Position numbers and translations under genes: made by a program | Shown: positions 1-10,364 of the stretch, one piece after another | Layout of the letters: every line of letters starts with the position of its first letter | Numbering within the stretch: position 1 is the stretch's first letter | Notes under the pieces: generated by a model | Database searches by the model: none | The model's input: the letters and a program-made list of their open reading frames with translations, nothing else | Told to the model about the DNA's origin: nothing | Assembly (NCBI RefSeq): GCF_014652815.1 | Contig: NZ_BMZN01000001.1 | Location: forward strand, 252,866 to 316,865 | From: Alcaligenes pakistanensis | Lineage (GTDB): Bacteria > Pseudomonadota > Gammaproteobacteria > Burkholderiales > Burkholderiaceae_B | Length of the DNA stretch: 64,000 bases | Reading direction: 5' to 3'

Positions 1-768
1 CAAGATCAAATCCCCTGCCGCTGCATTTTGCTGGGCATGCACAGCCCGCGATGCTTTGGGAATGACAAACACATTGGGGTCGCGTAGTAAAAAAGCCAAG
101 GCGACTTGTCGTGAAGTCGCCTGATAGTAACTGGCGATCTCTGCTAACAAAGCGCCACCGCTTGATTCGGGCTCAGGAAAATCATCGTGCCCGAACGGGC
201 TGTAAGCCACTACGCTGACCTTGTGCTTCTGGCACCAGGGCATGACCGCATGTTCAATCGCACGCTCGTTCAGATGATATAAGACCTGATTGCAGGCGAT
301 CTCGCCAGGCCCCACGATCTCGTAAAGCTCTTCCAAGTCAGGAGCATCAAAATTGCTGACGCCCCACTGCTTGATCTTGCCTTGCTGCCTAAGTTGATCA
401 AACGCCGCACAGGTTTCTTCCAAAGGCACCTGACCGGGCCAGTGCAATAAATACAGATCCAGATAGTCTGTGCCCAGGCGCTTTAAGCTGGCTTCGCAGG
501 CGCGCATTACCCCCTGACGGCTAGCATTGGAAGGCAAAACCTTGGACACCAAAAAGGCTTCATGACGGCGGCCTTGCAGCGCCTGTCCGATCAAGGTTTC
601 GGCCTGACCATCGCCATACATTTCAGCCGTATCGATATGGTTCATGCCCGCGTCCAAACCGGCTTGAAAGGCCGCAATGCTCTGCGACCAATCGGCCTGC
701 TCGACATACCAGCTGCCTTGTCCCACACGCGAGACTTGTGGGGCGGACCCCAGCTTTTCATATCGCAT
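1..768 (-). CDS. Aldo/keto reductase, C-terminus cut by window edge
   Basis: NADPH-dependent oxidoreductase of the aldo/keto reductase superfamily, expected to be cytosolic and to reduce aldehydes or ketones. The reading frame runs without a stop from an ATG at 768 to base 1, giving 256 residues and no stop codon, so the C-terminus lies outside the window. The catalytic tetrad is visible: Asp46 and Tyr51 (HIDTAEMYGDG), Lys76 (LVSKVLP) and His109 (LLHWPG). SNFDAPDL and VVAYSPFG are further family motifs. The substrate cannot be told. It ends about 50 bases upstream of the glnB stop on the same strand. A short AGGAC-like ribosome site precedes the ATG. Confidence 0.9.
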   Translation of the reverse strand, partial: MRYEKLGSAPQVSRVGQGSWYVEQADWSQSIAAFQAGLDAGMNHIDTAEMYGDGQAETLIGQALQGRRHEAFLVSKVLPSNASRQGVMRACEASLKRLGTDYLDLYLLHWPGQVPLEETCAAFDQLRQQGKIKQWGVSNFDAPDLEELYEIVGPGEIACNQVLYHLNERAIEHAVMPWCQKHKVSVVAYSPFGHDDFPEPESSGGALLAEIASYYQATSRQVALAFLLRDPNVFVIPKASRAVHAQQNAAAGDLIL

Positions 769-820
769 CAGTTTGTCCTTTAATCCAAGCTGCCAAGCCA
801 AGGTTCAGACGGAGACAGCC

Positions 821-1165
<345 letters not shown>

Positions 1166-1178
1166 TCACACGTCAAAT

Positions 1179-2483
1179 TTAAAGAGGGTCTTTGACACCC
1201 GGAAGGGGTCGGTGACTTTCTGCTGCCAGGCTCAAGCCCAGGCTCAAGTCGCGTCCGGTAGGCGACTGGAACAGGCGTAAGCCGATTTCGGGCAGCACAG
1301 CCAGAATATGGTCAAAAATGTCGCCCTGGATGCGCTCGTGGTCTACCCAGGCGGTTTTATTGGTAAAGCAATACACCTCGATAGGAATCCCTTCGGCGGT
1401 GGGCTCCATCATGCGCACCATCTGGATCATATCCTGGTGAATTTCGGGGTGACGCTTGATATAGGCCATGCAGTAAGCACGAAAAGTCCCCAGATTAGTC
1501 AGGCGACGGTAATTGACTGCATCCATACCCGCACGGCTCAACTCTTGGTTGGAGCGCTCCAGGTCTTCTTTTTTCTCGTTCAGGTAGTCGCGCAGCAACG
1601 CAAAGCGCGACAGGCTATCCACCTCGCTTGGAGTCAGAAAACGCACACTGGAGGCGTCAATACTAAGTGTTCGTTTGATGCGCCGGCCACCCGACTCGAA
1701 CATCTGCCGCCAGTTGCGATAGCTCTCCGAGAACAGCTTGTAGGTGGGAATTGTAGTGACGGTCTTGTCCCAGTTCTGGACTTTGACCGTATGCAAGGCC
1801 ATATCGATCACAAAGCCATCGGCTCCGGCCTGCTTCATCTCAATCCAGTCACCGATGCGCAACATGTCATTAGTGCTCATCTGCGTGCTGGCTACCAGCG
1901 ACAGCAAAGTGTCCTTAAAGACCAACAGCAAAACCGCAGATAGCGCACCCAAACCGGAAAGCAGCAGCACTGGAGACTGGTCCAGCACGATGGAGATCAT
2001 GACAATAATGCCAATCGCCCACACCGCGATCTTGGCCACCTCCACATAGCCCTTGATGGACTTGGTGCGGCCCTTGCTGGAATTGGCATAGACCTCTTGC
2101 CAGGCCCCCAACAGGCTGACAATCGCCATGATAAGAAACACCAGAAAGCCCAGTAGAGCAACCCGTTCTATCACTTCCAGCAAACTGGTGGCCAAGGGCA
2201 GCAAGGTCAGATTGGAGCTGACCACCAGCAAAGGCACGGCATAACCTACATTACGTACAAAGCGCTTTTTGACCAGGGCGCGAGCCCATTCGTCCTTGCC
2301 GGCCACTTTCAGCAGCCTGCGCACCAGGCGCGAGAGCACGGAACTGGTCAACCAGCTGACAATCCAGACCAGCACGGTCAGCATGGCCAAACCGGCCATT
2401 ATCTGTACCCAGCGATCCTGCGGTAAATACGCCTCAATCCATTGCCATCCCAACAAATCGGCAAAGGTGCGTTCTTGCTCCAT
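1179..2483 (-). CDS. MscS-family mechanosensitive channel, YbdG/MscM type
   Basis: Inner-membrane channel that opens on membrane tension and releases solutes on osmotic downshock. The protein has an N-terminal set of about five membrane segments. The pore-lining helix and beta domain follow, seen as GLGALSAVLLLVFKDTLLSL and then STQMSTNDMLRIGDWIEM. A long cytoplasmic C-terminal part contains a coiled-coil-like stretch (EKKEDLERSNQEL). This arrangement and the 434-residue length fit the YbdG (miniconductance) branch. I chose the ATG at 2483 because AAGGAAG lies seven bases upstream. An in-frame ATG at 2525 with AGGA five bases before it would add 14 residues. The gene is divergent from argH. 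Confidence 0.88.
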   Translation of the reverse strand: MEQERTFADLLGWQWIEAYLPQDRWVQIMAGLAMLTVLVWIVSWLTSSVLSRLVRRLLKVAGKDEWARALVKKRFVRNVGYAVPLLVVSSNLTLLPLATSLLEVIERVALLGFLVFLIMAIVSLLGAWQEVYANSSKGRTKSIKGYVEVAKIAVWAIGIIVMISIVLDQSPVLLLSGLGALSAVLLLVFKDTLLSLVASTQMSTNDMLRIGDWIEMKQAGADGFVIDMALHTVKVQNWDKTVTTIPTYKLFSESYRNWRQMFESGGRRIKRTLSIDASSVRFLTPSEVDSLSRFALLRDYLNEKKEDLERSNQELSRAGMDAVNYRRLTNLGTFRAYCMAYIKRHPEIHQDMIQMVRMMEPTAEGIPIEVYCFTNKTAWVDHERIQGDIFDHILAVLPEIGLRLFQSPTGRDLSLGLSLAAESHRPLPGVKDPL

Positions 2484-2629
2484 GTGTTCTTCCTTGTCCA
2501 GCCAGCCCCTCAAAAGGGCCCGCATGGTTTCCTAGAGTCTCAAAACTATCTAATATACTGCACAGCGTCTACTTTCTGCGGGACTGGATGACCTGCGTCA
2601 GCCCGTCCAATCCACTATAATTGCCCCCT

Positions 2630-4051
2630 ATGTCAACAAACACCCCCTCCTCTTCCCAAGACCAGTTCGCCAATAAAGCCATGGCCTGGTCGGCTCGTTT
2701 TTCCGAGCCCGTCTCTGACCTCGTCAAACGCTACACAGCGTCGGTGGACTTTGACAAGCGCATGGCTCGCTTTGATATTCAGGGCTCCCTGGCCCACGCC
2801 AGCATGCTGGCCGCCGTCGGTGTCATTACCGAACAGGACAAAGCGGACATTGAACGCGGCATGAGTCAGATCCTGGACGAAATCGCCCAAGGCCAGTTCC
2901 AGTGGTTGCTGGATCTTGAAGACGTGCACCTGAACATCGAAAAGCGTCTGGTCGAACTGATTGGTGATGCCGGCAAACGCCTGCACACCGGCCGTTCACG
3001 CAATGACCAGGTGGCGACCGATATTCGTCTGTGGCTGCGCAATGAAATCGATATTGCCCAGGACCTGCTGGCCCAAATGCAGCGCAAGCTGGCTGAACTG
3101 GCCCTGGCCCAGGCAGACACTATTTTGCCAGGTTTCACCCATTTGCAAGTGGCACAACCCGTGACCTTTGGTCACCACCTGCTGGCCTACGCCGAGATGT
3201 TCCAACGCGATGCCGAGCGTCTGCAAGACTGCCGCAAGCGCGTCAACCGCTTGCCTTTGGGCGCCGCAGCACTGGCTGGTACCAGCTACCCCATCGACCG
3301 CGAAATGGTCGCTGGCCTGCTGGGCTTTGATGATGTGTGCCGCAACTCGCTGGATGCCGTATCGGACCGCGATTTTGCCATTGAGTTCTGCGCCGCAGCG
3401 GCCCTGATCATGACGCACATTTCCCGTTTCTCCGAGGAACTGGTGCTGTGGATGAGCCCACGCGTGGGCTTTATTGATCTGGCGGACCGCTTTTGCACCG
3501 GCAGCTCCATCATGCCGCAAAAGAAAAACCCCGACGTTCCTGAACTGGCCCGCGGCAAGACAGGTCGCGTCAACGGTAACCTGATTGCCCTGCTGACCTT
3601 GATGAAAGGCCAGCCTCTGGCCTACAACAAGGACAATCAGGAAGACAAAGAAGGTCTGTTCGATTCGGCTGATACCATTCGCGACACCCTGACCATTTTT
3701 GTAGACCTGATCTCCGGCATCAAGGTCAAACCCGATGCGATGCGCGCCGCTGCCTTGCAAGGCTTTGCTACCGCCACCGATCTGGCCGATTACCTGGTCA
3801 AAAAGGGCCTGCCCTTCCGTGACGCTCACGAAACAGTGGCTTTGGCCGTACGCGACTGCGAACAACTGGGTTGCGATCTGGCTGATCTGAGCCTGGAACA
3901 GCTACAAAAATTCGACAGCCGTATCGAGTCGGATATTTTTGAAGTGCTGACTCTGGAAGGCTCGGTCGCTTCGCGCAAACACATTGGTGGCACCGCCCCC
4001 GAACGTGTGCGTATTGAAGCCCAGCGCATTCTGGATCGCATTCCAGGCTGA
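2630..4051 (+). CDS. argH: Argininosuccinate lyase
   Basis: Last step of arginine synthesis: splits argininosuccinate into arginine and fumarate; cytosolic homotetramer. The fumarase/aspartase superfamily signature is complete ([12 protein letters not shown], about residues 290-302), and the [12 protein letters not shown] substrate loop is near residue 123. HTGRSRNDQ and [12 protein letters not shown] are typical of ArgH. Length 473 residues is normal. The ATG at 2630 is taken as start; an in-frame TTG at 2621 would add only three residues. The gene stands alone and ends in a strong terminator about 25 bases after the stop. Confidence 0.96.
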   Translation: MSTNTPSSSQDQFANKAMAWSARFSEPVSDLVKRYTASVDFDKRMARFDIQGSLAHASMLAAVGVITEQDKADIERGMSQILDEIAQGQFQWLLDLEDVHLNIEKRLVELIGDAGKRLHTGRSRNDQVATDIRLWLRNEIDIAQDLLAQMQRKLAELALAQADTILPGFTHLQVAQPVTFGHHLLAYAEMFQRDAERLQDCRKRVNRLPLGAAALAGTSYPIDREMVAGLLGFDDVCRNSLDAVSDRDFAIEFCAAAALIMTHISRFSEELVLWMSPRVGFIDLADRFCTGSSIMPQKKNPDVPELARGKTGRVNGNLIALLTLMKGQPLAYNKDNQEDKEGLFDSADTIRDTLTIFVDLISGIKVKPDAMRAAALQGFATATDLADYLVKKGLPFRDAHETVALAVRDCEQLGCDLADLSLEQLQKFDSRIESDIFEVLTLEGSVASRKHIGGTAPERVRIEAQRILDRIPG

Positions 4052-4073
4052 TAAGCAGTTCCTGCTGAAAGCT

Positions 4074-4108
4074 AAAAAGCCGCCCCTAAATCAGGGGCGG
4101 CTTTTTTA
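4074..4108 (+). terminator. Rho-independent terminator of argH
   Basis: Ten-base-pair GC-rich stem AGCCGCCCCT / AGGGGCGGCT with loop AAATC, followed by a run of six T. It lies about 25 bases after the argH stop codon. Confidence 0.9.
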
Positions 4109-4230
4109 TTTCGCCATGACTCCAGAGCCGAAATTCGCTGGACTACGCCCAAGCCCAATACAGCAGTGTTATGAACAGCTTAAGATATCCCATCTTATGC
4201 CGACACTGCCTAAAACCTGACCCAGATTCT

Positions 4231-4475
4231 GCCCGCTTGACTCCCGTATTGGCTGTCCTAATCTGAATAGTACATCAGCGCTTTAAGGTAACCACGACAC
4301 CAAGTGACCATCATCAACGCCTTGGCAACCCACTAACTCGTCATACACCGCTACATGGATCTGCCCACAATATGCCGAAAATGTAGATCCATAGCAACAT
4401 CCACATAGAGCCAACCTTTCGCTGTTCAGATAGCCGTTAAGGTCGTGCTCGTAGTGCCAAGGAATGAGGCTAGTG
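4231..4475 (-). pseudogene. Decayed IS3-family transposase (OrfB) fragment
   Basis: Read on the minus strand, the sequence gives recognisable pieces of an IS3-type OrfB integrase core broken by stops. They are, in order, GWLYVDVAMDLHFRHIVGRSM, stop, RCMTS, stop, WVAKALMMVTWCRGYLKALM, then YYSD, stop, DSQYGSQAG. They match the usual order EGWLYLAVVMDL..., V..AL.MA.WRR and HSDQGSQY. Upstream, the pieces HDLNGYLNSE fit the DDE strand that precedes GWLY, but in another frame. Only about 80 codons survive, with at least three in-frame stops, one frameshift and no terminal inverted repeats. It is therefore a relic. It fills the space between the argH terminator and the RND operon. The match is from memory of family motifs and was not searched. 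Confidence 0.65.
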
Positions 4476-4491
4476 GCAATCTCAGTTATCA

Positions 4492-5967
4492 CTACCGCTG
4501 AGCCATGGCGTCGCCCTGTGGCTCAGGTATCAGCTGAGGCCATCCCCCGGCAAGCGTTTTATACACAGCGACTAGCGCCGTAGCCTGCTGTGTAGCGCTT
4601 TGCGCCAGCAGATTCTCCACATCTAGTCGAGAACGCTCAACATCCAGCACCTCTAGCACCCCCACCATCCCGCCTTCAAATTGCTGGCGCGCGGTGAGCG
4701 CGGCGCTGCGGCTGGCTTCTGCTGCTTGTTCCAGAATGGCTTTTTCGGCCTGAGCATGAGAAAGACGCACCAGTGCATCTTCGGTTTCTTCCATGGCGAT
4801 CAGCACCGTTTGCTCGTAGGCAGCCAAGCTTTCTGCGGCCGCTGAATTGGCCGCAGCAATGCGAGATCGCACACGGCCAACGTCCAGAAACGAACCTCCT
4901 ACTCCCAGAGAAACCACGCGTGTTTCACTATCACGTTGGAACAAGGTGTTGAAACCCAGCGCTTGAGTGCCTACCAGGCCTCCCAAAGTAAAACGGGGAA
5001 AGAGATCGGCCGTGGCTACGCCTATACGTGCCGTAGCAGCTGCCAGGCGGCGTTCGGCCGCAGCGATATCAGGGCGACGGCGCAACAGCTCACTAGGCAC
5101 CCCAGCATTGATCTGTGCGGGGTAGACGGGCAAGGCAGCCGACCTGTCCAGCATCGTAACCACAGCAGCTGGTTCACGACCTGTTAGCACAGCAATGCGA
5201 TTAGCGGTCACAGCAGCCTCGGCCTCCAGCGGAGGGATGCGTGAACGCGTGAAGGCCAGCTGTGTACGCACACGTTCCGTGTCAAATGAGGTGCCGCGTC
5301 CTTCCTGGAACAATGCAGTGATCAGGCGCAACGTATCAGCTTGGTTACTTTCGTTGTCACGCGCTACCTGCAGTCGCCTCTGTAGACCAAGCAGGCGAAA
5401 ATAAGCATCAGTCACCTCAGCAACTACAGCTACTTGTACACCTGCTAAATCAGCTGCATGGGCTTCGGTATCTGCCCGCTGAGACTCCACACTACGGCGT
5501 ACCCGCCCAAAGAAATCCAATTCCCAAATCACCGATAAATTAGCCGTGTGTAATTCTCCATCGCGATGAGCACGCGACAAACCAAACGCCTGCGAAGCGC
5601 TGACGCGCCGGTCGCTTACGTCGCCTGAGACATCTAGTGTGGGGTAGCGATCTAAACCAGCCTGATGTGTCAGCGCGCGGGACTGCTCATAGCGTGATAA
5701 GGCGATACGTATATCGTGATTGGCGCGTAGCGTTGCATCGACAATCGACACCAATAAAGGGTCACCCCAATCACGCCAAAACTGTGCGTCTGCTTCAGGC
5801 ACCTCCACCGTGCTGACCATCGAGTCCTGTCGCGCATATGCCGACTCAAGCTGCATGACAGGGACTTGATAGTCGGGGCCGACCGCACATGCCGACAATA
5901 ATAGTGCTGACAGGAAGACCGGCACTCCACGTAGGCAGATAAAGGAACAATGGAACGACTTAAACAT
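4492..5967 (-). CDS. RND efflux outer membrane lipoprotein (NodT/OprN type)
   Basis: Outer membrane channel of a tripartite multidrug efflux pump. The signal peptide ends in a lipobox (LLSAC, Cys27), followed by AVGPDYQVP, the usual start of mature OprM/NodT proteins. Two OEP repeats follow, with RPDIAAAERRLAAATARIGVA typical of the second half. Length is 491 residues from the ATG at 5967. That start overlaps the end of the pump gene by 8 bases and has GGAG about nine bases upstream; an in-frame start at 5988 would add seven residues. It is the last gene of the SDR-adaptor-pump-channel operon. Confidence 0.93.
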   Translation of the reverse strand: MFKSFHCSFICLRGVPVFLSALLLSACAVGPDYQVPVMQLESAYARQDSMVSTVEVPEADAQFWRDWGDPLLVSIVDATLRANHDIRIALSRYEQSRALTHQAGLDRYPTLDVSGDVSDRRVSASQAFGLSRAHRDGELHTANLSVIWELDFFGRVRRSVESQRADTEAHAADLAGVQVAVVAEVTDAYFRLLGLQRRLQVARDNESNQADTLRLITALFQEGRGTSFDTERVRTQLAFTRSRIPPLEAEAAVTANRIAVLTGREPAAVVTMLDRSAALPVYPAQINAGVPSELLRRRPDIAAAERRLAAATARIGVATADLFPRFTLGGLVGTQALGFNTLFQRDSETRVVSLGVGGSFLDVGRVRSRIAAANSAAAESLAAYEQTVLIAMEETEDALVRLSHAQAEKAILEQAAEASRSAALTARQQFEGGMVGVLEVLDVERSRLDVENLLAQSATQQATALVAVYKTLAGGWPQLIPEPQGDAMAQR

Positions 5968-8900
5968 GGGAAGACTCCAACGTCTCAAGCGAGATTGAAC
6001 GACGTGATTTTCGGGTGGCTAAGCGACGCAGAGCCACGTAAAAAACAGGTGTCAGGAACAATCCGAACAGCGTTACACCCAGCATGCCTGCAAAGACTGT
6101 CACGCCCATTACCTGGCGAACCTCAGCACCAGCCCCCGTACCGATCATCAAAGGCAACACACCGGCAATGAAAGCAATCGACGTCATGATGATGGGACGC
6201 AGCCGTAGTCTGCAAGCCTCCAACGCAGCCTCAACAATTCCACGGCCCTGGTGTTCGAGTTCACGCGCAAACTCCACAATCAAAATCGCGTTCTTGCACG
6301 CCAGACCAATCAGCACTACCAGTCCGATCTGCACGAAGATGTTGTTATCACCACCGATTAGCCAGACTGCGCTCATCGCTGATAACAAACACATGGGCAC
6401 AATCAGGATTACAGCCAGTGGTAAGGTCCAACTTTCATACAGCGCTGCCAATACCAGAAATGCCAGCAGCACAGCCAAGGGAAACACGATCAGCGCTGCA
6501 TTACCCTGCATAAGCTGCTGATAGCTCAAGTCTGTCCACTCCAATTCCATTCCCTGTGGCAATACTTCGGCGGCAGTCTCGGCCAATACGCGCAGCGCCT
6601 CTGACGAGGAGACCAGTCGGGGGTCAGCTTCGCCGATTAGATCTGCTGCAGGATAACCATTGAAACGAATGACGGGGTCTGGCCCATAAGCTGCGTTCAC
6701 TTCAACCATGCTGCCAATGGGTACCATATCTCCCTGTGTATTGCGGGTACGCAAGTTGGCAATATCCTCAATCGTGCTGCGAAATGGTGCATCGGCTTGC
6801 GCTACCACTTGGAATGTACGGCCGAAGCGTGTGAAATCATTCACGTAGCTTGATCCCAGATAGATTTGCATCGTATCGAAGAGATCTGTGAGTGCCACTC
6901 CTTGTGCCTTGGCTTTAGTACGGTTCACCAGGACATCAAGCTGCGGCACATTCGCCTGATAAGAACTGATCGGATAGGGAAATCCTGCTTGCTGCGACAC
7001 GGCGCTAGCTAGCCTATCCACCGCAGTTTGCAAGGCACCATAACCCGCCGCATTGCGATCTTCGACGTACAGTGAATATCCCGAACCCGTACCCAGACCC
7101 GCGATGGGCGGAGGCATGATGGCAAAAGCCAGCCCGTCTTGCTCTTGCGCGAAACGAGTATTGAGCTCAGCGACAATCTCAATGGCCGACAGCGAACGCT
7201 CACTGGCCGGAGTCAAGCCAAAGAAGACTACGCCCGTGTTAGAGGTATTGGTGGATTGCAGCACATTCAAGCCCGGCAACGCAACGGCTGTGATAACCCC
7301 CTCTACTTTTAACGCAATGTCGGTCACGCGCCGCACCAATGCCTCGGTACGATCCAAGGACGCACCTTCAGGCAGCTTGACTGCGCCGACCAGATAAAGC
7401 TTGTCCTGTGTAGGAACAAAGCCGCTGGGTACCGCCTTAAACAAGAACCCGGTTGCCGCAAGCAACGCCAGATAGACCAGAAAAACTGCACGCCGACGCC
7501 CAAGCAGGCGAGCCACCGCGCCACCATAGCCTTGCGCACTACGCTGAAAGAGCCTGTTGAAGGGACGAAATATCCAGCCAAGTCCTCGGTTGAGAATACG
7601 CGTAGGCATATCAGGAGGAGTCCCACTCGGACGCAATAGCAAGGCCGCCAATGCCGGAGATAACGTCAGTGAGTTGATCGCAGAAATGACAGTTGAGATT
7701 GCAATTGTTACAGCAAACTGCTTGTAGAACTGACCCGTCACGCCAGACAGGAAAGCCATGGGCACAAACACAGAACACAGAACCAGTGTGATCGCAATGA
7801 TAGGCCCGCTCACTTCACGCATTGCTTGGTGCGCCGCCGTACGCGGATCCAGGCCATCAGAAATATTTCGCTCGACGTTCTCTACCACCACGATGGCATC
7901 ATCCACCACAATACCGATGGCCAATGCAAGACCAAAGAGCGTTAGCGTATTGATGGAAAATCCCAGTAATAGCAGCACTGCGAACGTGCCCACCACCGAT
8001 ACGGGAACAGCCAACAAAGGGATGATAGACGCCCGCCAAGTCTGCATGAACAAAATCACTACGAGGACCACGAGCAGCACAGCCTCAAACAGCATATTCA
8101 CAACTGATTTGATCGAATCTCGAACGAACACGGTAGGGTCGTACTCAACGGACCATGTCAGGCCTTCGGGAAAATGCATCGCCAAGTCAGCCATCTTGTC
8201 CCGAACCCGATTCGACACATCAATGAAGTTGGCTCCAGGCACAGCAAAGATCGGAATTCCCACAGTCGGCTCATTGTTGAGCAGTGACTTGAGTGAGTAA
8301 TCTGAGGCTCCCAGCTCAACACGCGCCACATCCCTCAAGTGCGTTACTTGCCCTTGGCTACCCGACTTAATAATGATCTCGCCAAACTCTGCTTCCGTAG
8401 CCAAACGTCCTTGGGTGTTGATTGACAACAGAAAATCGCTACCTGCTGGATTAGGCGGCGCACCGAGCTGTCCAGCCGAAACCTGCACGTTTTGTTCGCG
8501 CACGGCAGCCAGCACCTCATCCGCGGTCATGCCCAAGGCCGCGATTTTTTCGGGGTTTAGCCACAGGCGCATTGAGTAATCGCCTGAACCCCATAACTGC
8601 ACATCCCCTACACCTTGCAAACGCGCCAATTCGTCGCGCACATTCAATAACGCATAATTGCGAAGGTAAAGTTCGTCATAATGGCCATCGAGCGCACTCA
8701 GTTGCACCAGCAGCGTAATGTTGGGCGACTGCTTCGTCGTAACCACCCCTAAGCGGCGCACCGTTTCGGGTAGCCGAGCTTCGGCCTGAGCGACCCGATT
8801 TTGTACCTTGACCTGTGCATCATCGGGATCCGTGCCTTGGCGGAAGGTGGCGGTCAATGTCATCACCCCATCGCTACCGGCAACGGATTTCATGTAGAGC

Positions 8901-9130
8901 ATGTCCTCCACGCCGGTAATAGCTTCCTCCAACGGAGCAGCTACCGTCTCGGCAATTTCGCGCGGATTAGCCCCAGGATAAGTGGCACGCACCAGCACGC
9001 TGGGCGGAACGACTTCGGGGTATTCGCTGATAGGCAGCAGCGGTATCGATATCAGACCGACAATAAAAATGATAATGGACAGTACCGCAGCAAAGATCGG
9101 TCGGTCCACGAAGAATCGGGCGAATTGCAT
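5960..9130 (-). CDS. RND multidrug efflux pump, HAE1 family (MexF-like)
   Basis: Inner membrane proton/drug antiporter of the AcrB/MexF family, 1056 residues, the normal length. It starts MQFARFFVDRPIFA. The proton-relay aspartates are present in transmembrane helix 4 (Asp410-Asp411 in GIVVDDAIVVVENVERN). The C-terminal half shows the second TM bundle with KNAILIVEFARELE and RPIIMTSIAFIAGVLPL. The N-terminal LPISEYPEVVPPSVLVRATYPGA resembles MexF/BpeF more than AcrB. The start at 9130 lies four bases after the adaptor stop, so the two are translationally coupled. The substrates cannot be predicted from sequence; chloramphenicol, quinolone and trimethoprim export are known for MexEF/BpeEF relatives. 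Confidence 0.95.
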   Translation of the reverse strand: MQFARFFVDRPIFAAVLSIIIFIVGLISIPLLPISEYPEVVPPSVLVRATYPGANPREIAETVAAPLEEAITGVEDMLYMKSVAGSDGVMTLTATFRQGTDPDDAQVKVQNRVAQAEARLPETVRRLGVVTTKQSPNITLLVQLSALDGHYDELYLRNYALLNVRDELARLQGVGDVQLWGSGDYSMRLWLNPEKIAALGMTADEVLAAVREQNVQVSAGQLGAPPNPAGSDFLLSINTQGRLATEAEFGEIIIKSGSQGQVTHLRDVARVELGASDYSLKSLLNNEPTVGIPIFAVPGANFIDVSNRVRDKMADLAMHFPEGLTWSVEYDPTVFVRDSIKSVVNMLFEAVLLVVLVVILFMQTWRASIIPLLAVPVSVVGTFAVLLLLGFSINTLTLFGLALAIGIVVDDAIVVVENVERNISDGLDPRTAAHQAMREVSGPIIAITLVLCSVFVPMAFLSGVTGQFYKQFAVTIAISTVISAINSLTLSPALAALLLRPSGTPPDMPTRILNRGLGWIFRPFNRLFQRSAQGYGGAVARLLGRRRAVFLVYLALLAATGFLFKAVPSGFVPTQDKLYLVGAVKLPEGASLDRTEALVRRVTDIALKVEGVITAVALPGLNVLQSTNTSNTGVVFFGLTPASERSLSAIEIVAELNTRFAQEQDGLAFAIMPPPIAGLGTGSGYSLYVEDRNAAGYGALQTAVDRLASAVSQQAGFPYPISSYQANVPQLDVLVNRTKAKAQGVALTDLFDTMQIYLGSSYVNDFTRFGRTFQVVAQADAPFRSTIEDIANLRTRNTQGDMVPIGSMVEVNAAYGPDPVIRFNGYPAADLIGEADPRLVSSSEALRVLAETAAEVLPQGMELEWTDLSYQQLMQGNAALIVFPLAVLLAFLVLAALYESWTLPLAVILIVPMCLLSAMSAVWLIGGDNNIFVQIGLVVLIGLACKNAILIVEFARELEHQGRGIVEAALEACRLRLRPIIMTSIAFIAGVLPLMIGTGAGAEVRQVMGVTVFAGMLGVTLFGLFLTPVFYVALRRLATRKSRRSISLETLESSHV

Positions 9131-9134
9131 ACTA

Positions 9135-10346
9135 TTACTCTCGTTGGCTGTCAGCAGATTGCAACGCGACGTGCTGCGGCTCCATCGCAACAACCTGCAC
9201 CTGCACAGGCATGCCCGAATGGGTTATTTTTTGGATGCCATTGACGATCACGCGATCGCCCGGCTGCAAGCCTTTTTCGACGATGCGCAGTCCTTCGGCT
9301 AAGCGCCCCAGACTGACATCACGACGTTTTGCCGCGTTGTTCTCGTCGACGATATAGACGTACTTGCGATCTTGATCAGTCATCACCGCTTTATCGTCAA
9401 CGAGTACGGCCTTGAACGGGATGCTGCCTTGCAAGCGCACACGAGCATAGAGCCCAGGCGTAAGCAGACCATCGGGATTCGATAGCGTGGCGCGCGCCCG
9501 TATCGTGCCGGTATCTGGATCCACACGGTTGTCAATGAAATCAACCTGGCCCGCATGTGGATGACCCTCTTCTCCTAGCAGTCCGATATTGACCGGCACT
9601 CCGCCATTGCGTTCGTCAGGGCGCTCACCTGCGCGCACCATCTGCGCATAACGTAAGTAAGTCCGTTCATCACTATCGAAATGCACATGCATCGGATCCA
9701 GCGACACCAAGGTGGTTAATATGTTTGCCATTCCCTCGGACGAGACCAGATTGCCAACTGTGACCAACGCTCGACCCGCCCGTCCTGAAATCGGTGCACG
9801 CACTTGAGTGAAGTCCAATTCGAGCCTGGCGGTTTCGACAGCCGCCTGTGCAAATTTAACAGTGGCATCGGCCTGGGCTGAAGCGGCGCGACGCCGCTCC
9901 AGCTCCTCGGCAGATACTGCTTTCAACGACGCAAGCCTTTGTGCACGAGAAGCCTCACTGCGCGCCAAAGAGGCGTGCGCGCGAGCGCTGGCGAGGTCGG
10001 CTTCAGCACGGGTCAACGCTGCCTGATAACCGCGGGCGTCTATCTCAAACAAAACATCGCCGCGCGTAACGGTTTGCCCTTCTCGATAGTTGATTTTTTC
10101 AATATGGCCGCTGACGCGTGGCCGCAGAGCCACCGTCTCAACAGCTTCGATTCGTCCGTTAAAATTATCCCACTGGATAACTTGTCGCTCTACGACGGGG
10201 GCGATGCTGACCAAAGGTTGATTTGGCGCGTGCTCTTCAGCGGCCTGGCTATGGCAACCAACAAGAAACACCACCAGCAGCAACGGCATCAATAGTGGAA
10301 AACTGCGGTACAAAGCAGCTCTAGTAAACAACCAGCGTTGACTCAT
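9135..10346 (-). CDS. RND periplasmic adaptor (membrane fusion) lipoprotein
   Basis: Links the inner membrane pump to the outer membrane channel. A signal peptide with lipobox FLVGC (Cys31) is followed by the biotinyl-lipoyl-like half motif (LRPRVSGHIEKINYREGQTV). Next come an alanine-rich alpha-hairpin of about residues 105-165, the second half motif (VRAPISGRAGRALVTVGNLV) and a beta-barrel domain ending in the GLQPGDRVIVNGIQKI stretch. Length 403 residues. It lies 18 bases after the SDR stop and 4 bases before the pump start. The MexE/AcrA assignment is firm; the drug range is unknown. Confidence 0.94.
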   Translation of the reverse strand: MSQRWLFTRAALYRSFPLLMPLLLVVFLVGCHSQAAEEHAPNQPLVSIAPVVERQVIQWDNFNGRIEAVETVALRPRVSGHIEKINYREGQTVTRGDVLFEIDARGYQAALTRAEADLASARAHASLARSEASRAQRLASLKAVSAEELERRRAASAQADATVKFAQAAVETARLELDFTQVRAPISGRAGRALVTVGNLVSSEGMANILTTLVSLDPMHVHFDSDERTYLRYAQMVRAGERPDERNGGVPVNIGLLGEEGHPHAGQVDFIDNRVDPDTGTIRARATLSNPDGLLTPGLYARVRLQGSIPFKAVLVDDKAVMTDQDRKYVYIVDENNAAKRRDVSLGRLAEGLRIVEKGLQPGDRVIVNGIQKITHSGMPVQVQVVAMEPQHVALQSADSQRE

Positions 10347-10364
10347 GTGTACAGGGCTCAGGAT

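Noticed and set aside
4283-4492. Open frame of 69 codons on the minus strand after the efflux channel gene
   Set aside because: It is a different frame of the IS3 relic; its product resembles nothing, whereas the neighbouring frame carries the transposase motifs.
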